Shown one piece after another: positions 11,222 to 21,056 of a DNA stretch of 64,000 nucleotides; the first letter of the stretch is position 1, and each line of letters begins with the position of its first letter. This stretch comes from Nemophila menziesii (lineage: Eukaryota; Streptophyta; Magnoliopsida; Boraginales; Hydrophyllaceae), in the NCBI GenBank assembly GCA_029959085.1, contig JARWIR010000008.1, forward strand, positions 8,246,001-8,310,000, written 5' to 3'. The translations under genes were made by a program, and so were the position numbers. The notes below the pieces were generated by a model. The model worked only from the letters and a program-made list of their open reading frames with translations, made no database searches and had not been told where the DNA came from.

Positions 11222-13127
11222 GTGGTTTGCTTTAGTCTTTTTCAGGTTTCAACCGTGTTTAATTCTTGGCCTTCGTTACCGGAGCCTGAGAGAAACTTTA
11301 GACCTTATAACAGACGTATCCGAGAGGAAAGAGCCTTAAGAAGAGATATGGCAGACATACGAGATCCAATAGATCCACCACTTGTCCCAGGAGGACAACA
11401 GCAAGTACCACCACAAGGAAGAGGTAACGGGAACAACAACAATAATCAAAACTGAGTTGAGCAAGACCTTCCAGGCTTGAGAGTGCTGTTTCATGTTCTC
11501 CAGAGATCCAAAATATTAAATTTAGACCCGATCCGGGCATGCTCAGTCAATTTCAAAGTTTTGGACTCTACAGTGGTACATCAATTCAAGATCCGGTGAG
11601 AGCGATTCAGAAGTTTATGCAGATTTGTGATGCTTATGTTACTCCAAGCACTACACGCGAGCAACTGTATTGTCATATGTTTTCGTTCTTTCTGACCGGC
11701 AGAGCTGTTGAGTGGCTAGATAGGCAACCACCAGGTACAATCAACTCTTGGACAGAACTTCAAACCGCATTCTTTAACCGTTTTTATCCGAAGAGTATGA
11801 GACTCAAAGACCAAAGCGAGCTTGAAAAGTTTTGTCAAGAGGATGGAGAAGAAGTAGGAGAATCATGGACAAGGTTTCAACAAAAGTTAGCTAGATGTCT
11901 GCTCCATGGTTACACCCTGTCTCTACAGTTAGCTATATTCTATGAAGGTATCAATAGATACAGTATATTGAAGGTAGATAACTTGGGAAGGGAAATTTTG
12001 TGTCCATGGATCCTACTGAAGCTACCGAGGTTTTAGAAAATATTATAGAACAAGAAAGGAGTTGGCCATCTTTGCGATATCCTATTACAAAAGCCTGGGG
12101 TACGCTCCGATTAGACGCAGAAACTGCAAACTGAGCTCAATTATCCGCATTAGAGAATCAAATCAAAGAACTTAAGCTTGAGATGCAAAGAATTTAGCCA
12201 CATCGAATGTAGTGCAAGAAGGAAGTTTGTCCACAGTGTGGGGTTATGAATCATACATGGGAAGAGTGCGAAGGAAAACCACAATCTGTTTATTTCATAT
12301 CCAGCCGAGGAGGGTATCAATTTGGTAACAGGAATCATCCGGGTATGCAGTATTCAAATCCACATGGGGCCGCTAATCCTGGTCATTATCAACCACGTCC
12401 CCAGAATAACTCTTTCCAACCAAGAGGTCAGTATCAAAATCAATATCAAAGCAAACCTGCTCCTCCACAACAACCTCTTCAGGATGCCTATACCGAGTCA
12501 TTAGCCCAGAAAGCGTTACCACAGTATTCTCAAGAGGAAGCTGTGGATAATCAAAAATTGATGAAATTTATGGATCTTATGACCACTAATATGCATTCCC
12601 AGCGCGAGAAGTTGCGAGAACAAGAAGATTCAATTCAGATTTTAGGTACTCAAGTAGAACAAATGAACAAAGTTCTAACAAACATTATTAAACAAAAAGA
12701 ATTGAAGGATATCGAAGGAGGCGATGACAATGTTGGGTTTGAAGCTTGTAAGGCAATTTGCCTTGAGATTGAAGAAAAGAAGGATGTACCACATGCTGCC
12801 AAAAGTGTCGTGGAAGTTCCGAGTACCGAAGAAGAACCAACCAAGTCTAGCCCCGTGGACTCTAACTTTTCTAAGAGTGAAGTGGAGGAAGATTCAGAAA
12901 AATCCGAATTTATACAGCTTGCGAAGGATATGCAAGAAGAGATTAGATCGGTTATGGAGTTCCAAGCTGAGCGAGCTAAAGAGAAAGAGGAAGAAGCCTC
13001 ACAAGAACCAAGAGTGGAAGTTGCACCTGCTGTGCAAAAAGAGAATGAAGAGGAGAAGGTGGAATCTCCACCAGTTGTTCAATTCGGTTGTATGGTAAAA
13101 TTGAGAACAATTGAGACAAAATCTTAA
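11222..13127 (+). pseudogene. Athila gag, broken
   Basis: Gag homology is spread over three frames. 11222-11455 is an N-terminal piece ending in an Asn-rich stretch. 11539-12036 is the core ([36 protein letters not shown]), parallel to 29960-30240. 12210-13127 begins with a zinc knuckle CPQCGVMNHTWEEC (CX2CX4HX4C) and continues through a Gln/Asn-rich and then an acidic, coiled-coil-like tail. Stops and frameshifts lie near 11453, 12035 and 12130-12200. No protease or pol follows. The element is therefore gag-only by deletion or truncation, and the end of the gag frame has no match in the intact copy. Confidence 0.8.
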
Positions 13128-13240
13128 CACATTGTTCATAACACATCAAAATTTATATTAAATAGTGGAATTGTTGTTCCAACCGTTCAAGATATAGCCT
13201 TTGGAACAGACCACGTGAGTTTGTTCCAGATTTGGGTATT

Positions 13241-13445
13241 TGGTGGTGGCAAAGGTGAGATAAAATAACGATATAAATAAAAGAACAAACACCTTATACC
13301 ACTACGATAAACTTTCTGCAAGTGAACGGATCGTTTGCCAGTAATGTGTAAGTAAAACATATATCGATCTCAGGAACTACGAAAGTAAGTTTGAAAATAG
13401 TGTTATTACTAAATCAAGGACGATAACGAAGAAGAGGAAAGTAAA
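13241..13445 (-). repeat. Reverse-oriented LTR end fragment
   Basis: Read on the minus strand, this segment has the layout of the Athila LTR 3' end: a CTGAGATCGAT block, AAACGATCCGTTCACTTGCAG, then T-rich DNA ending CACCTTTGCCACCACCA. It resembles 29600-29728 in order but not closely in sequence. It abuts the LINE remnant on its right. Probably a truncated LTR of another element. Confidence 0.5.
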
Positions 13446-13474
13446 CATCAAACACCATCCTCCTCACACATCAT

Positions 13475-14640
13475 TAACCCAACTGTCTGGAAGATGGTTT
13501 GGGGTATGAAATCCCCTCCAAAAATAAAAAATTTCCTTTGGAAACACTAAAAAATATGCTACCTACTAATGTTACTTTGTACAACAGAAAAGTGCAAGTC
13601 TAAACAATTTGTAATATTTGTAACACAATGGAAGAATCCACTGAACGTTTTCTTTTTGAATGTCCTTGGGCCAAAGCGGTTTAGTTGGCTTCTCCAATGT
13701 CACTAAGAACTAGCAACCAGTGTATACTAAGCTTGAAACTTGGATGGCTAACATAATATTGGAAGTTGATAAATCCATGGGAAAAGAGTACTACCTGATA
13801 AAACAAATAGCTATAATAGCTTGGCACATATGGAAGGAGAGAAATGATTTTATCTTCAGAAATATTATGCCTTGTCCATTAAATACTATCCAGAAAGCTT
13901 TGACTTTTCAGAATGAGCAAAAAGAAGTACTAATACCTGATGAAGACCTTATACCTTCCAAGGACGATACTAATAATCTGTGAAAGAATAGTCATAAAAA
14001 CCTAACATGTTTGTCTTGAGACAATAAAGAAAATGAAATGCAGGAAATTACAATTTCCTTAGCACCTATTAATGCTACATATGTTAATACAAATTCATTA
14101 AGTATATGGGAACCACCTCCTTATAAGTGGTATAAAGTAAACAGTGATGCATCTCATACAAGTAGTAAGTCTATTATTGCTTGTATTATCAGGGATCATA
14201 GAATATCAGTTATTAAATTTAACTCTTGGGTGATTGGTGTAGATTGTTCTCTTGAAGCTGAAGCATTACGTATTCTGAAGGCTTGCTTATGGGCTAATAA
14301 GTTTAAAGATACAAGATGCGTGATTGAAAACAATTGTAAAGTTATCATGGAACCGCTCGCCTCTAATCTTTCTTTAGTTAACCCTAGTATTATTAATGTA
14401 ATCCGTAGTATATATTTTATTTCTGAATTTTGTTATTCAAACTTTTCTTGTATTTCGAGAAGAAAAAATCAAGTTATTGATTAGTTAACCAAAAACTTGC
14501 CTTGTGGCAATAGTTTAGGTTTAGATAGTTTTTCTATCCCTACTAAATTAGTGGAACTTATAAACGTTGATGTCCACCTTCGGTAATTGTCTAAGTACAT
14601 TATTTATCTATTTGAATGAAAGTTATTAGAAAAAAGAAAC
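13475..14640 (+). pseudogene. 5'-truncated LINE tail (zf-RVT and RNase H)
   Basis: Translated pieces match the C-terminal part of plant LINE ORF2. WKMVWGMKSPPKIKNFLWK and MEESTERFLFECPWAKAV (zf-RVT) lie at 13485-13690 with stops between them. A linker frame with IAWHIWKERNDFIF is at 13720-13983. RNase H at 14038-14484 shows VNSDAS and LEAEALR. The usual ESDC-type third acidic residue reads IENNC, so the active site is damaged. The element ends near 14640 in an A-rich stretch after GAAAGTTATTAG. No RT is present. Confidence 0.8.
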
Positions 14641-14822
14641 TCTTAATCTAAAACTAGATAAGTTTGGGGCATTTATTTAATCTTTTTTTAAGTATTATTT
14701 ATTTTTTTGGCCGGAATTAATATGGACTTGGGCCGCAACTGCTAGGGCTCTTTGTCTAAGAAATCAAGTCCGAATGACGTGTTAAGTTGCCTATAAGTAT
14801 AAGTAAAGTAGAAAAAAGCTAC

Positions 14823-14927
14823 AAAGCGGTTTACTTTCTGGTTACATAGGTGCACCACTAGGTTGGTAGACCAAGGCCGGCCTTGGCCAGTGAGCTAATT
14901 CCATTTGGTTAAAGCGGTTTACTTTAT
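14823..14927. repeat. Short direct repeat flanking a palindrome
   Basis: aaagcggtttacttt occurs at about 14823 and again at about 14912. Between the copies is a perfect 16-base palindrome ccaaggccggccttgg at 14871-14886. This lies in the leader of the gene at 14969. Confidence 0.7.
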
Positions 14928-14968
14928 ACACATACTATTATTTGGTTTGGGTGAAAAATAAAATTAGA

Positions 14969-15797
14969 ATGGCTTTTTTTGTTAGCGCTAAAGATATACA
15001 GGCAAGCGAATCTCGATATGGTCCTCCGGTGGAGTTTCCAAGGAATATTGTCAAACCACGACGGTTCATCCCAAAGAACGTTATAACTTTTCACCATCCT
15101 CTTTTTCGTATCGATAATGATGAAGAGTGGCTTGATTCCGGCCCGAAGTCGGCGGAGAAAGAACTTGTTGACAGTTACCATAAAGAGATTATAGATAGTC
15201 AAGGTTTTGACATCACCGTCAACCCTAAACCTTACTTGGATACTTGGATTGCTCCTTACGATATTCATGAGTCCCCTGATACGATGAAGGACATGATCGA
15301 CATGGCTACCACTGCAATTCAAGAATACAATAAAGAATTTCGTGTATGTCTCTTAATCCCTGTCGCTTTTAATTTTTTCAATTTTTTATTTTATTTTTAT
15401 TTTTGTTTGGACAGAGAATAAGCTACGAGGTTTTGGAGATTGAGAAGGTAAATATAGAACGACTCAGTCGTGCCGTTTATTACTACATCACTTTCAAGGC
15501 CAAGAATAGGAAACGTCCTTATGCTGTTAGAACATTCCAAACCCAGATGCTTGAGAGAATACCATCTACGGAGAAACAACTCATACTTATCAGGCTTAAG
15601 CCAAATGATGAAAAGGTAGCTTTAATTAATCCTTTTTTTTTTTTGCCATTTCAGACTCTAATATTTTAGGGATGTTTGCTTTTTGAAATTTGTTGCTTCT
15701 TTGACAATTTAGTAGTGCTTTGGTATAGAAATTTATTTTTTCCTTTTCACTGTCATTGTAGGTGACTTCTGCTGAAGAACACAAGAACAACGATTAA
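14969..15797 (+). CDS. Small cystatin-like / UPF0725-like protein, three exons
   Basis: Predicted exons are 14969-15343, 15415-15615 and 15762-15797 (125, 67 and 11 codons, 203 residues). Donors are GTATGT at 15344 and GTAGCT at 15616; acceptors are CAG at 15414 and TAG at 15761. All junctions are phase 0. The N-terminal half is rich in Pro and acidic residues. The second exon has the layout YEVLEIEKVN, VYYYITFKAKN, RTFQTQ and ILIRLKPND, resembling the core of plant cystatin-like UPF0725/DUF626 proteins, whose function is largely unknown. A TATA-like CTATAAGTATAAG lies near 14790. The frame has no lesion and the introns are T-rich as in plants. Gene structure is well supported; the family name is tentative. 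Confidence 0.7.
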
Positions 15798-16502
15798 CAT
15801 GTGGTGAACATATATAGGGAAAGGGAAAGGGAAAGAGCGAGAACACATATTCCTTCTGTTGTTGATCATTTGGGTGACATATATAGTATTTAATATGGTG
15901 TTTGGTTTTTTTTTTTTTTTTGTTTTTGGACACTTTCGAGATAAAAGGTTTTCCCTATTGTAGTATATTAACAAACACCTCCACAATAAATTTCAGAAAC
16001 TAACATTTAAAAGTAGCTAAATAGGCCAAACTTTCAATTACAGTCCAACTCTTCATTCTCCAATTGTTTTAGCAAAAAAATATAAAAAAATTGCAGAAAG
16101 AAACAGTATTTTGCAAACTTAGTAGCATTGCAACATTTAATAGCACTTTCTTATCTACCAGATATCCTTTTGTTTCTCTCCAGCCAAATCGGATGTATAA
16201 GTGCCTCTAGAGACATTTACCCAAAATTTTTTTTTTATATATAAGGTAAAAATACAAGAATAATTTTAAAGAAATATACAAGGAAAAAATCCCTGCCTCT
16301 ATCATTTTGGTTGCTGGAATTAAAGGTATAAACACAATGTGTCAAAAGATTTTTAAAAAGTATATTGACAATGTTTTTTGAGCCAATTGTTGATTGATGC
16401 CTATTAAAAAACTTATTTAGAAAAAGGTGCCTAGGAAAAAATATTTATTGAAAACAGCCCCCTTATAATTAACAATTAAAAAATAAGAAAAAAACTAATA
16501 AA
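15798..16502. other. AT-rich intergenic DNA
   Basis: 3' flank of the preceding gene, with a long T run at 15906-15921. No gene or named element seen. Confidence 0.5.
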
Positions 16503-16981
16503 CACACGCGCGCGTCCGTGAAATTTTTTTAAAATCGTCATAACTAATTCAAAAAAAATCAAAAAAATCAAAAAAAATTATATTTGGATAAATCAAATTA
16601 ATATTTACGTCTATGATTTTTTTCGGAATTTTCTGAATTTTTCGATTTTTTTTATTTTTTTAATTTTTTTTTTCGCAGACACGAAATTCCATGTTTAAAA
16701 CATGGAATTTCATGTTTGAAACATGGAATTTCATGTTTATTTCACGGTTTAAAACACGGAATTCCATGTTTAAGAATTCCATGTTTTAAACATGGAATTC
16801 CGTGTCTGCGAAAAAAAATTAAAAAAATTCGAAAAAATTCAAAAAATTCAAAAAAAATCAAAAAAATTCATAGACGTAAATATTAATTAGATTTATTCAA
16901 AAATATTTTTTTTTTAATTTTCTGATTTTTTTTGAATTAGTTATGACGATTTTAAAAAAATTTCACGGACGCGCGCATGTG
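16503..16981. repeat. Long foldback (inverted repeat) element
   Basis: The outer arm from CACACGCGCGCGTCCGTG at 16503 is repeated inverted at the right end (CGGACGCGCGCATGTG, ending 16981). The arms stay complementary through GAAATTTTTTTAAAATCGTC, CATAACTAATTC and the TTTACGTCTATG blocks, down to CGCAGACACG (about 16674) and CGTGTCTGCG (16801-16810). The centre is a set of alternating CATGGAATTTCATG-like palindromes. The whole unit could fold into one hairpin of about 200 bp per arm. It looks like a non-autonomous foldback or MITE-type element. I could not fix a target duplication. Confidence 0.85.
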
Positions 16982-17186
16982 ATGGAATTAATAAAGGTAT
17001 AGAAAATATAAAGGGGATGTTTTCTATAAATAATTATTTCATTAGGCATTTTTTTATAAATAAGATTATTGAAGGCATAAAAAAACAATTAGAGAGTTTA
17101 AGGAGGATGTTTTCAACAATAACCCCATGTTTTTTTCTTTGGATAAAAGGATTCAAATTTCGTACAATACGTCTTATACATAATAT

Positions 17187-17233
17187 AATATACTTTTAGA
17201 TTTTTTTTTTTGGACGAAATATACTTTTAGATT
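17187..17233 (-). mobile_element. Minimal LINE tail insertion with target duplication
   Basis: aatatacttttagatt occurs at 17187-17202 and 17218-17233. Between the copies lie only nine T bases and GGACGA. On the minus strand this is TCGTCC followed by poly(A), matching the CCGTCC-poly(A) end of the full LINE at 1536-7133. It is best read as a LINE insertion truncated to a few bases plus tail. Confidence 0.7.
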
Positions 17234-18280
17234 GATATCAGTGTTATTTAATACTCCAATGGTCGAAATTTAAAATTAAATATTTAACCTTAATTATGGC
17301 TATTTAACAAATCTATTAAAAAATTTACTTCAAATAACCAGATTTAACAAAATCTTTAGATACAATAATTTTAAAATTTATTAAAATATAGTCTCAAAAT
17401 AATACCCGAAAAGCTATTTGTACAAAAAAGATATTAATCTTACCAGAGCCTCGTTGCTAATATCCATATCTAAGCTAGTCCCCTACTTTTATCTCTTCCC
17501 ATCTCCAAAACACAACAATTACTGGCATTATTATTTGTGACTGCCATACTAAGACTCGGTATTTTGTTAAACCATCAAACCATGGTGGTACTTGTTCTGT
17601 TGGGGTGAAAAGGCTAAAATCACCCTTTGTTGACAAAATTTACCCTACTTGTAATGGCTTAGTTCTTGTAGTTGGTCCTACAGAGAATTCCTCCTATAGT
17701 TCCCACTCTTATGTTGCGAATCCTCCTACAAAGCAGTATTTGCCTCTCCCTGTATTTCCTGGTCACCTTACTGAAAAAATATGTGGTTTTGCATATGCTG
17801 CTGCTTCTGGGGTATACAAAGTTGTATCAGATACAAAATATGAACTTTTAGAATTACTAGTATTAACAGTAGGTGTTGATAAGGCATGGAGACACGTTGA
17901 TATTAGTCACTTGACTTCCACTGAGCTTAATTTCGGCAAAAACTACTCATCCACGTGTGTTTCTCTGAAAGGCTTTTTGTATTGGGTAGATGACTCGGCT
18001 CTATTTATCCTTCGTTTTGACATAGAAACCGAAACTTTTAGCCAGATTCCTCTTCCATCTCTTTCCAATAAGTATTGTTCTCATCTTCTTCTCCCAACGG
18101 AGAGTTCTCTTTGCCTACAGGTGAATGTGAAAAAGTATGTATGGGAGTTTTGGTTGCTGACAGATCCCAAAAGTGGAGATGGCCAATGGGAAAAGCTGAC
18201 TCGTGTTGATTTAAATGATCATAGGCATGTTCTAAAGAAGTTGTTTAAAAAATATTTTATGGTATTGTTATTCTTCTATA

Positions 18281-18542
18281 CTCCCTCTATTCTTTAATAT
18301 GTGACGTTTTAGAGTTTTTCACATATATTAAGTAATCTAAAAAGTAGGGAAAGTTTAGTTAAAAATTACTAAGATATCCCTACTTTTAAGAGAGAGAAAA
18401 TTAATTATTAAGTATTTAAAAAATTTAAGAGGAAGATAAAATAGGAAAAAAATCATTTAATTTGTATTGAAACTTGAAATGTGACATTATTGTGGAACAA
18501 ATTATTTTGGTCAAAATGTTAATTATTATGGAATGGAGGGAG
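18281..18542. mobile_element. Stowaway MITE (Tc1/Mariner type)
   Basis: TIRs CTCCCTCTATTC and GAATGGAGGGAG, with TA duplications at 18279-18280 and 18543-18544. Length is 262 bp, AT-rich, with no coding capacity. Confidence 0.93.
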
Positions 18543-18834
18543 TATGTTTATCTTAAAGACTAGTTGCGAAGCAGGGAGCTATTGTTATTTAATGCACCAA
18601 ATGGATTCATAGTGTACAACATTGTGTAACTAAAAAGTTTGAGAAACCTTTCGAGTTTGATGGGTCCATTGACGATACTAAATTAGAGAAGTTCTTTGCT
18701 TTTTCTTGCCCTCAAGTTGACAAGTTGGTTACCTTGAACAATTTGCCCGTTAGTTATGAGTAGAGTTTAAAAGTGTAGGGCCTTACTTAAAAGAGTACAT
18801 GAGGGGCATTCTGAAGCTGAAGCTAAATCAGCTG

Positions 18835-18918
18835 TTGAAACAAGCTGTTCAGATACTGAAACAAGCTGTTCAGGTACTGAAACAAGCTGTTCAGACACTG
18901 AAACAAGCTGATGAATTT
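18835..18918 (+). repeat. Four 21-bp repeats encoding a heptad
   Basis: Units at 18835, 18856, 18877 and 18898. In the frame of the preceding F-box-associated tail they encode LKQAVQI, LKQAVQV, LKQAVQT and LKQADEF, followed by TAG. The other gene copy at 3-713 lacks them. Confidence 0.9.
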
Positions 18919-19106
18919 TAGGAAGCTCGATGTCAATGATAGTGTATGGATGCTATGAACTTGATTAACAAAAAATTACTGGAATTGGTCATAACATACA
19001 TTGATGATACATGTTGCTATAATAATAATTTGACATTGTTCTTGATTATTCTTATTCTTATTAATATTTTTTTGATAACAATATAGCTTAGTTTATTTTG
19101 GTTTGC

Positions 19107-20631
19107 GAGATCTAGTTATATAATCGAGTGAGCTAATTATCTAACTCCCTTCTCTCTCTAAAAAGCCGCCCAACTTTAAAAAAACCTACCCTCTTCATTG
19201 CCGTCGTCGATCTCCCAACTTTTGTTTTCTTTGATCGACGGCGGCTATCCCTCCTTTTCCTTTGTCTGCTTTCGTTTTCCCTTCCTTGTCTCTGTATTTT
19301 TTGTTGTTTATCTCTTGCTTTTTTCTTTTGTGTCGTTCCTATCGGAGTCCTGTTACGCCTTCATTTCACTTTCTAAAGACGTTGATCCTAGCTTGCTCTG
19401 TGTTTTTGCAATTTGTGAATCACGCAGGCTCTGGATGGCTTGGGCTTTGCTGGCCCAATTCATTTTCCTGGGATTTCCCGATCGCCCCCAAATATGCTTC
19501 TTCAGTACTCTTTGGAATCAAGACCTCCCTCTTTGGATCTGTTCTTCACCGAAAAATTGGGCTTTTGGCCGTATCCTCTCCAGGTTTAATTGCTGCTCCT
19601 TTTTATTTTATCTTTGTATTTTGTGGGCGGGCCTTGTTGGCTTTTTTGGTGGGTGTTCTGATGGTTTGGCAGGAGGCTTTTCTGATAGGGCTTGTTTTGT
19701 GGTTAGCCTTTTTTGACCATATTTTTTGTTATCATTCTCTGAGGGTTGGTGGTGAAGCACCTTGGGTTACTGTAACTAGTTTACTAGATTTTGAGTTGTG
19801 GAATTTCAGATTTTTCCAGTTCACTCGCCAATTTCTCTTTCTGGTTGCTTGACCTGCTCTTGGTTAGAATGGCAAATTGGGTGGTTTTTTCTGTGCTCAT
19901 TTTGTTTCTCCGCATTTTTTTACTACCCTTCATTCGCAGGTGGTGACTCATTTGTAGCCTTGATTCTTCATTCAGTTTATTCCGGTTTGAGTAGATTCAA
20001 ATGTTTGCCGTTCATTTGGGGTCTCTTGTGCTCGGAATTTGTTTGCTTGTCTTATCTGGCTCGCGTTTGTTTGGTGATGGTGGAGGAGCAGCTTGTGTGT
20101 TGTTCGGTTGAGGGTCTTATAGGAATCGCAGTAGCAGCCGCAGTTGTTCGAATTTGGAAGGGTGAAGTTTTTCCTGATCTTGCTCAGATTGACCTCATTT
20201 CCTCCAGTTTAGTTGCAGATACAAAGTTGATTCATAGTGATTTATGTCTCGATTTACAATCTGCTCCACTTTGCATTACGTTTAAATCTAATGTCGCAGC
20301 CAGTCTTCAGCCTATACGGTCCCCAAGCCCGTACTGCTCTATGAAGAGCTTGTCTATCCTTGTTGATCTTAAGAGTATGGTTAGATCGCACACACATTTC
20401 TATTTTGGGATTAGAAGGACGACTAAAATTTCGACTGTATGGATTGCTAATGCTTTTCCTACTTTTCTTTCATTGCTTGGTGATTGTATTTCGTCCTTTA
20501 TCTTTCTTTCTTTTTTTTCTGTTTGTTTGTTTGTTTGTATTGTAATTGGGTTTCTTGCATCAATTGGAGTGGATTTTTTCCCTCTTGGTTGATTGTTCTT
20601 TTAATACAAGCTTTGTTGACTAAAAAAAAAA
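19107..20631 (+). mobile_element. Poly(A)-tailed retroelement of unknown type
   Basis: A pyrimidine-rich 1.5-kb segment starts after tttggtttgc (19097-19106). It ends in ten A bases at 20622-20631, followed by a second tttggtttgc at 20632-20641. This 10-bp repeat fits a LINE-type target duplication. Base composition (T and CT-rich) differs sharply from the flanks. Overlapping open frames occur, the longest from about 19798 to 20592 (264 codons). None shows endonuclease, RT or RNase H motifs, and the Phe/Leu/Cys-rich composition follows from the T-rich DNA. It could be a non-autonomous LINE derivative carrying LINE end sequences, or a reverse-transcribed cellular RNA. Confidence 0.55.
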
Positions 20632-20656
20632 TTTGGTTTGCTGCTTGGTCCGGCAG

Positions 20657-21056
20657 TTTTTTTTTTTCCAAAGTAAAATATATTACAAAATTTAGCACAC
20701 TCCGGTAGTTGTGTGGACTCGTTCTTAATAATATTTAAAAGATTAGGAGGTAAATCAAACCTATCATTGCTAAGACTATTGCTATTAAGCTTAAACTTAG
20801 TCAAACCATCTGCTAATGAATTTCTATCTCTATTAACCCATTTAAAGGTGGGATTACAATTCTCAGCTAGGAGATAAATACTAGAAATCGAGTTACAAAT
20901 TGCAGGAAGGGAAATAGAAAACCTTTTCTCTAATTGATACATGACTTGTTGACAATCACTTTCTATAACAGCCTTTCTAAAAGGGAGTTTATTGGTTAAT
21001 AGACAAGCTTTAAGAATGCCAAGCGTATCAGCCTTCATAGGAGATTCACCTGCCAC
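20657..21056 (-). pseudogene. 5'-truncated LINE tail (RNase H), minus strand
   Basis: On the minus strand the frame from about 21056 carries LGILKACLLTNK, VIESDCQQ and RNSLADGLTK, the second half of a plant LINE RNase H domain. It then runs through a 3' UTR into a poly(A) seen as Ts at 20657-20667. The first catalytic Asp is missing through 5' truncation, and the usual Glu position reads KAD. A 25-base stretch separates its tail from the poly(A) of the plus-strand element at 19107-20631, so two retroelements meet tail to tail. Confidence 0.75.

Larger units (their letters stand above)
17500..18921 (+). pseudogene. F-box-associated domain gene, disrupted by a MITE
   Basis: Paralogue of the gene at 3-713. 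The frame is open from about 17500 (TRYFVKPSN, then PTKQYLPLPVFPG, VGVDKAWRHVDISHLTSTE, LRFDIETETF, DGQWEKLTRVDLNDHR) to 18297. A Stowaway MITE at 18281-18542 interrupts it. Homology resumes at about 18562 (LRSRELLLFNAPNGF), loses frame near 18625, and continues (EKPFEFDGSID, VDKLVTLNN). The final frame (FKSVGPYLKEYMRG) ends in four heptads and a TAG at 18919. I see no F-box; only the substrate-binding region is recognisable. The MITE and at least one frameshift make a normal product unlikely. Confidence 0.82.

Noticed and set aside
19198..19852. Overlapping 172- and 196-codon frames as membrane proteins
   Set aside because: Hydrophobic composition follows from T-rich DNA; the frames overlap and show no conserved motif.
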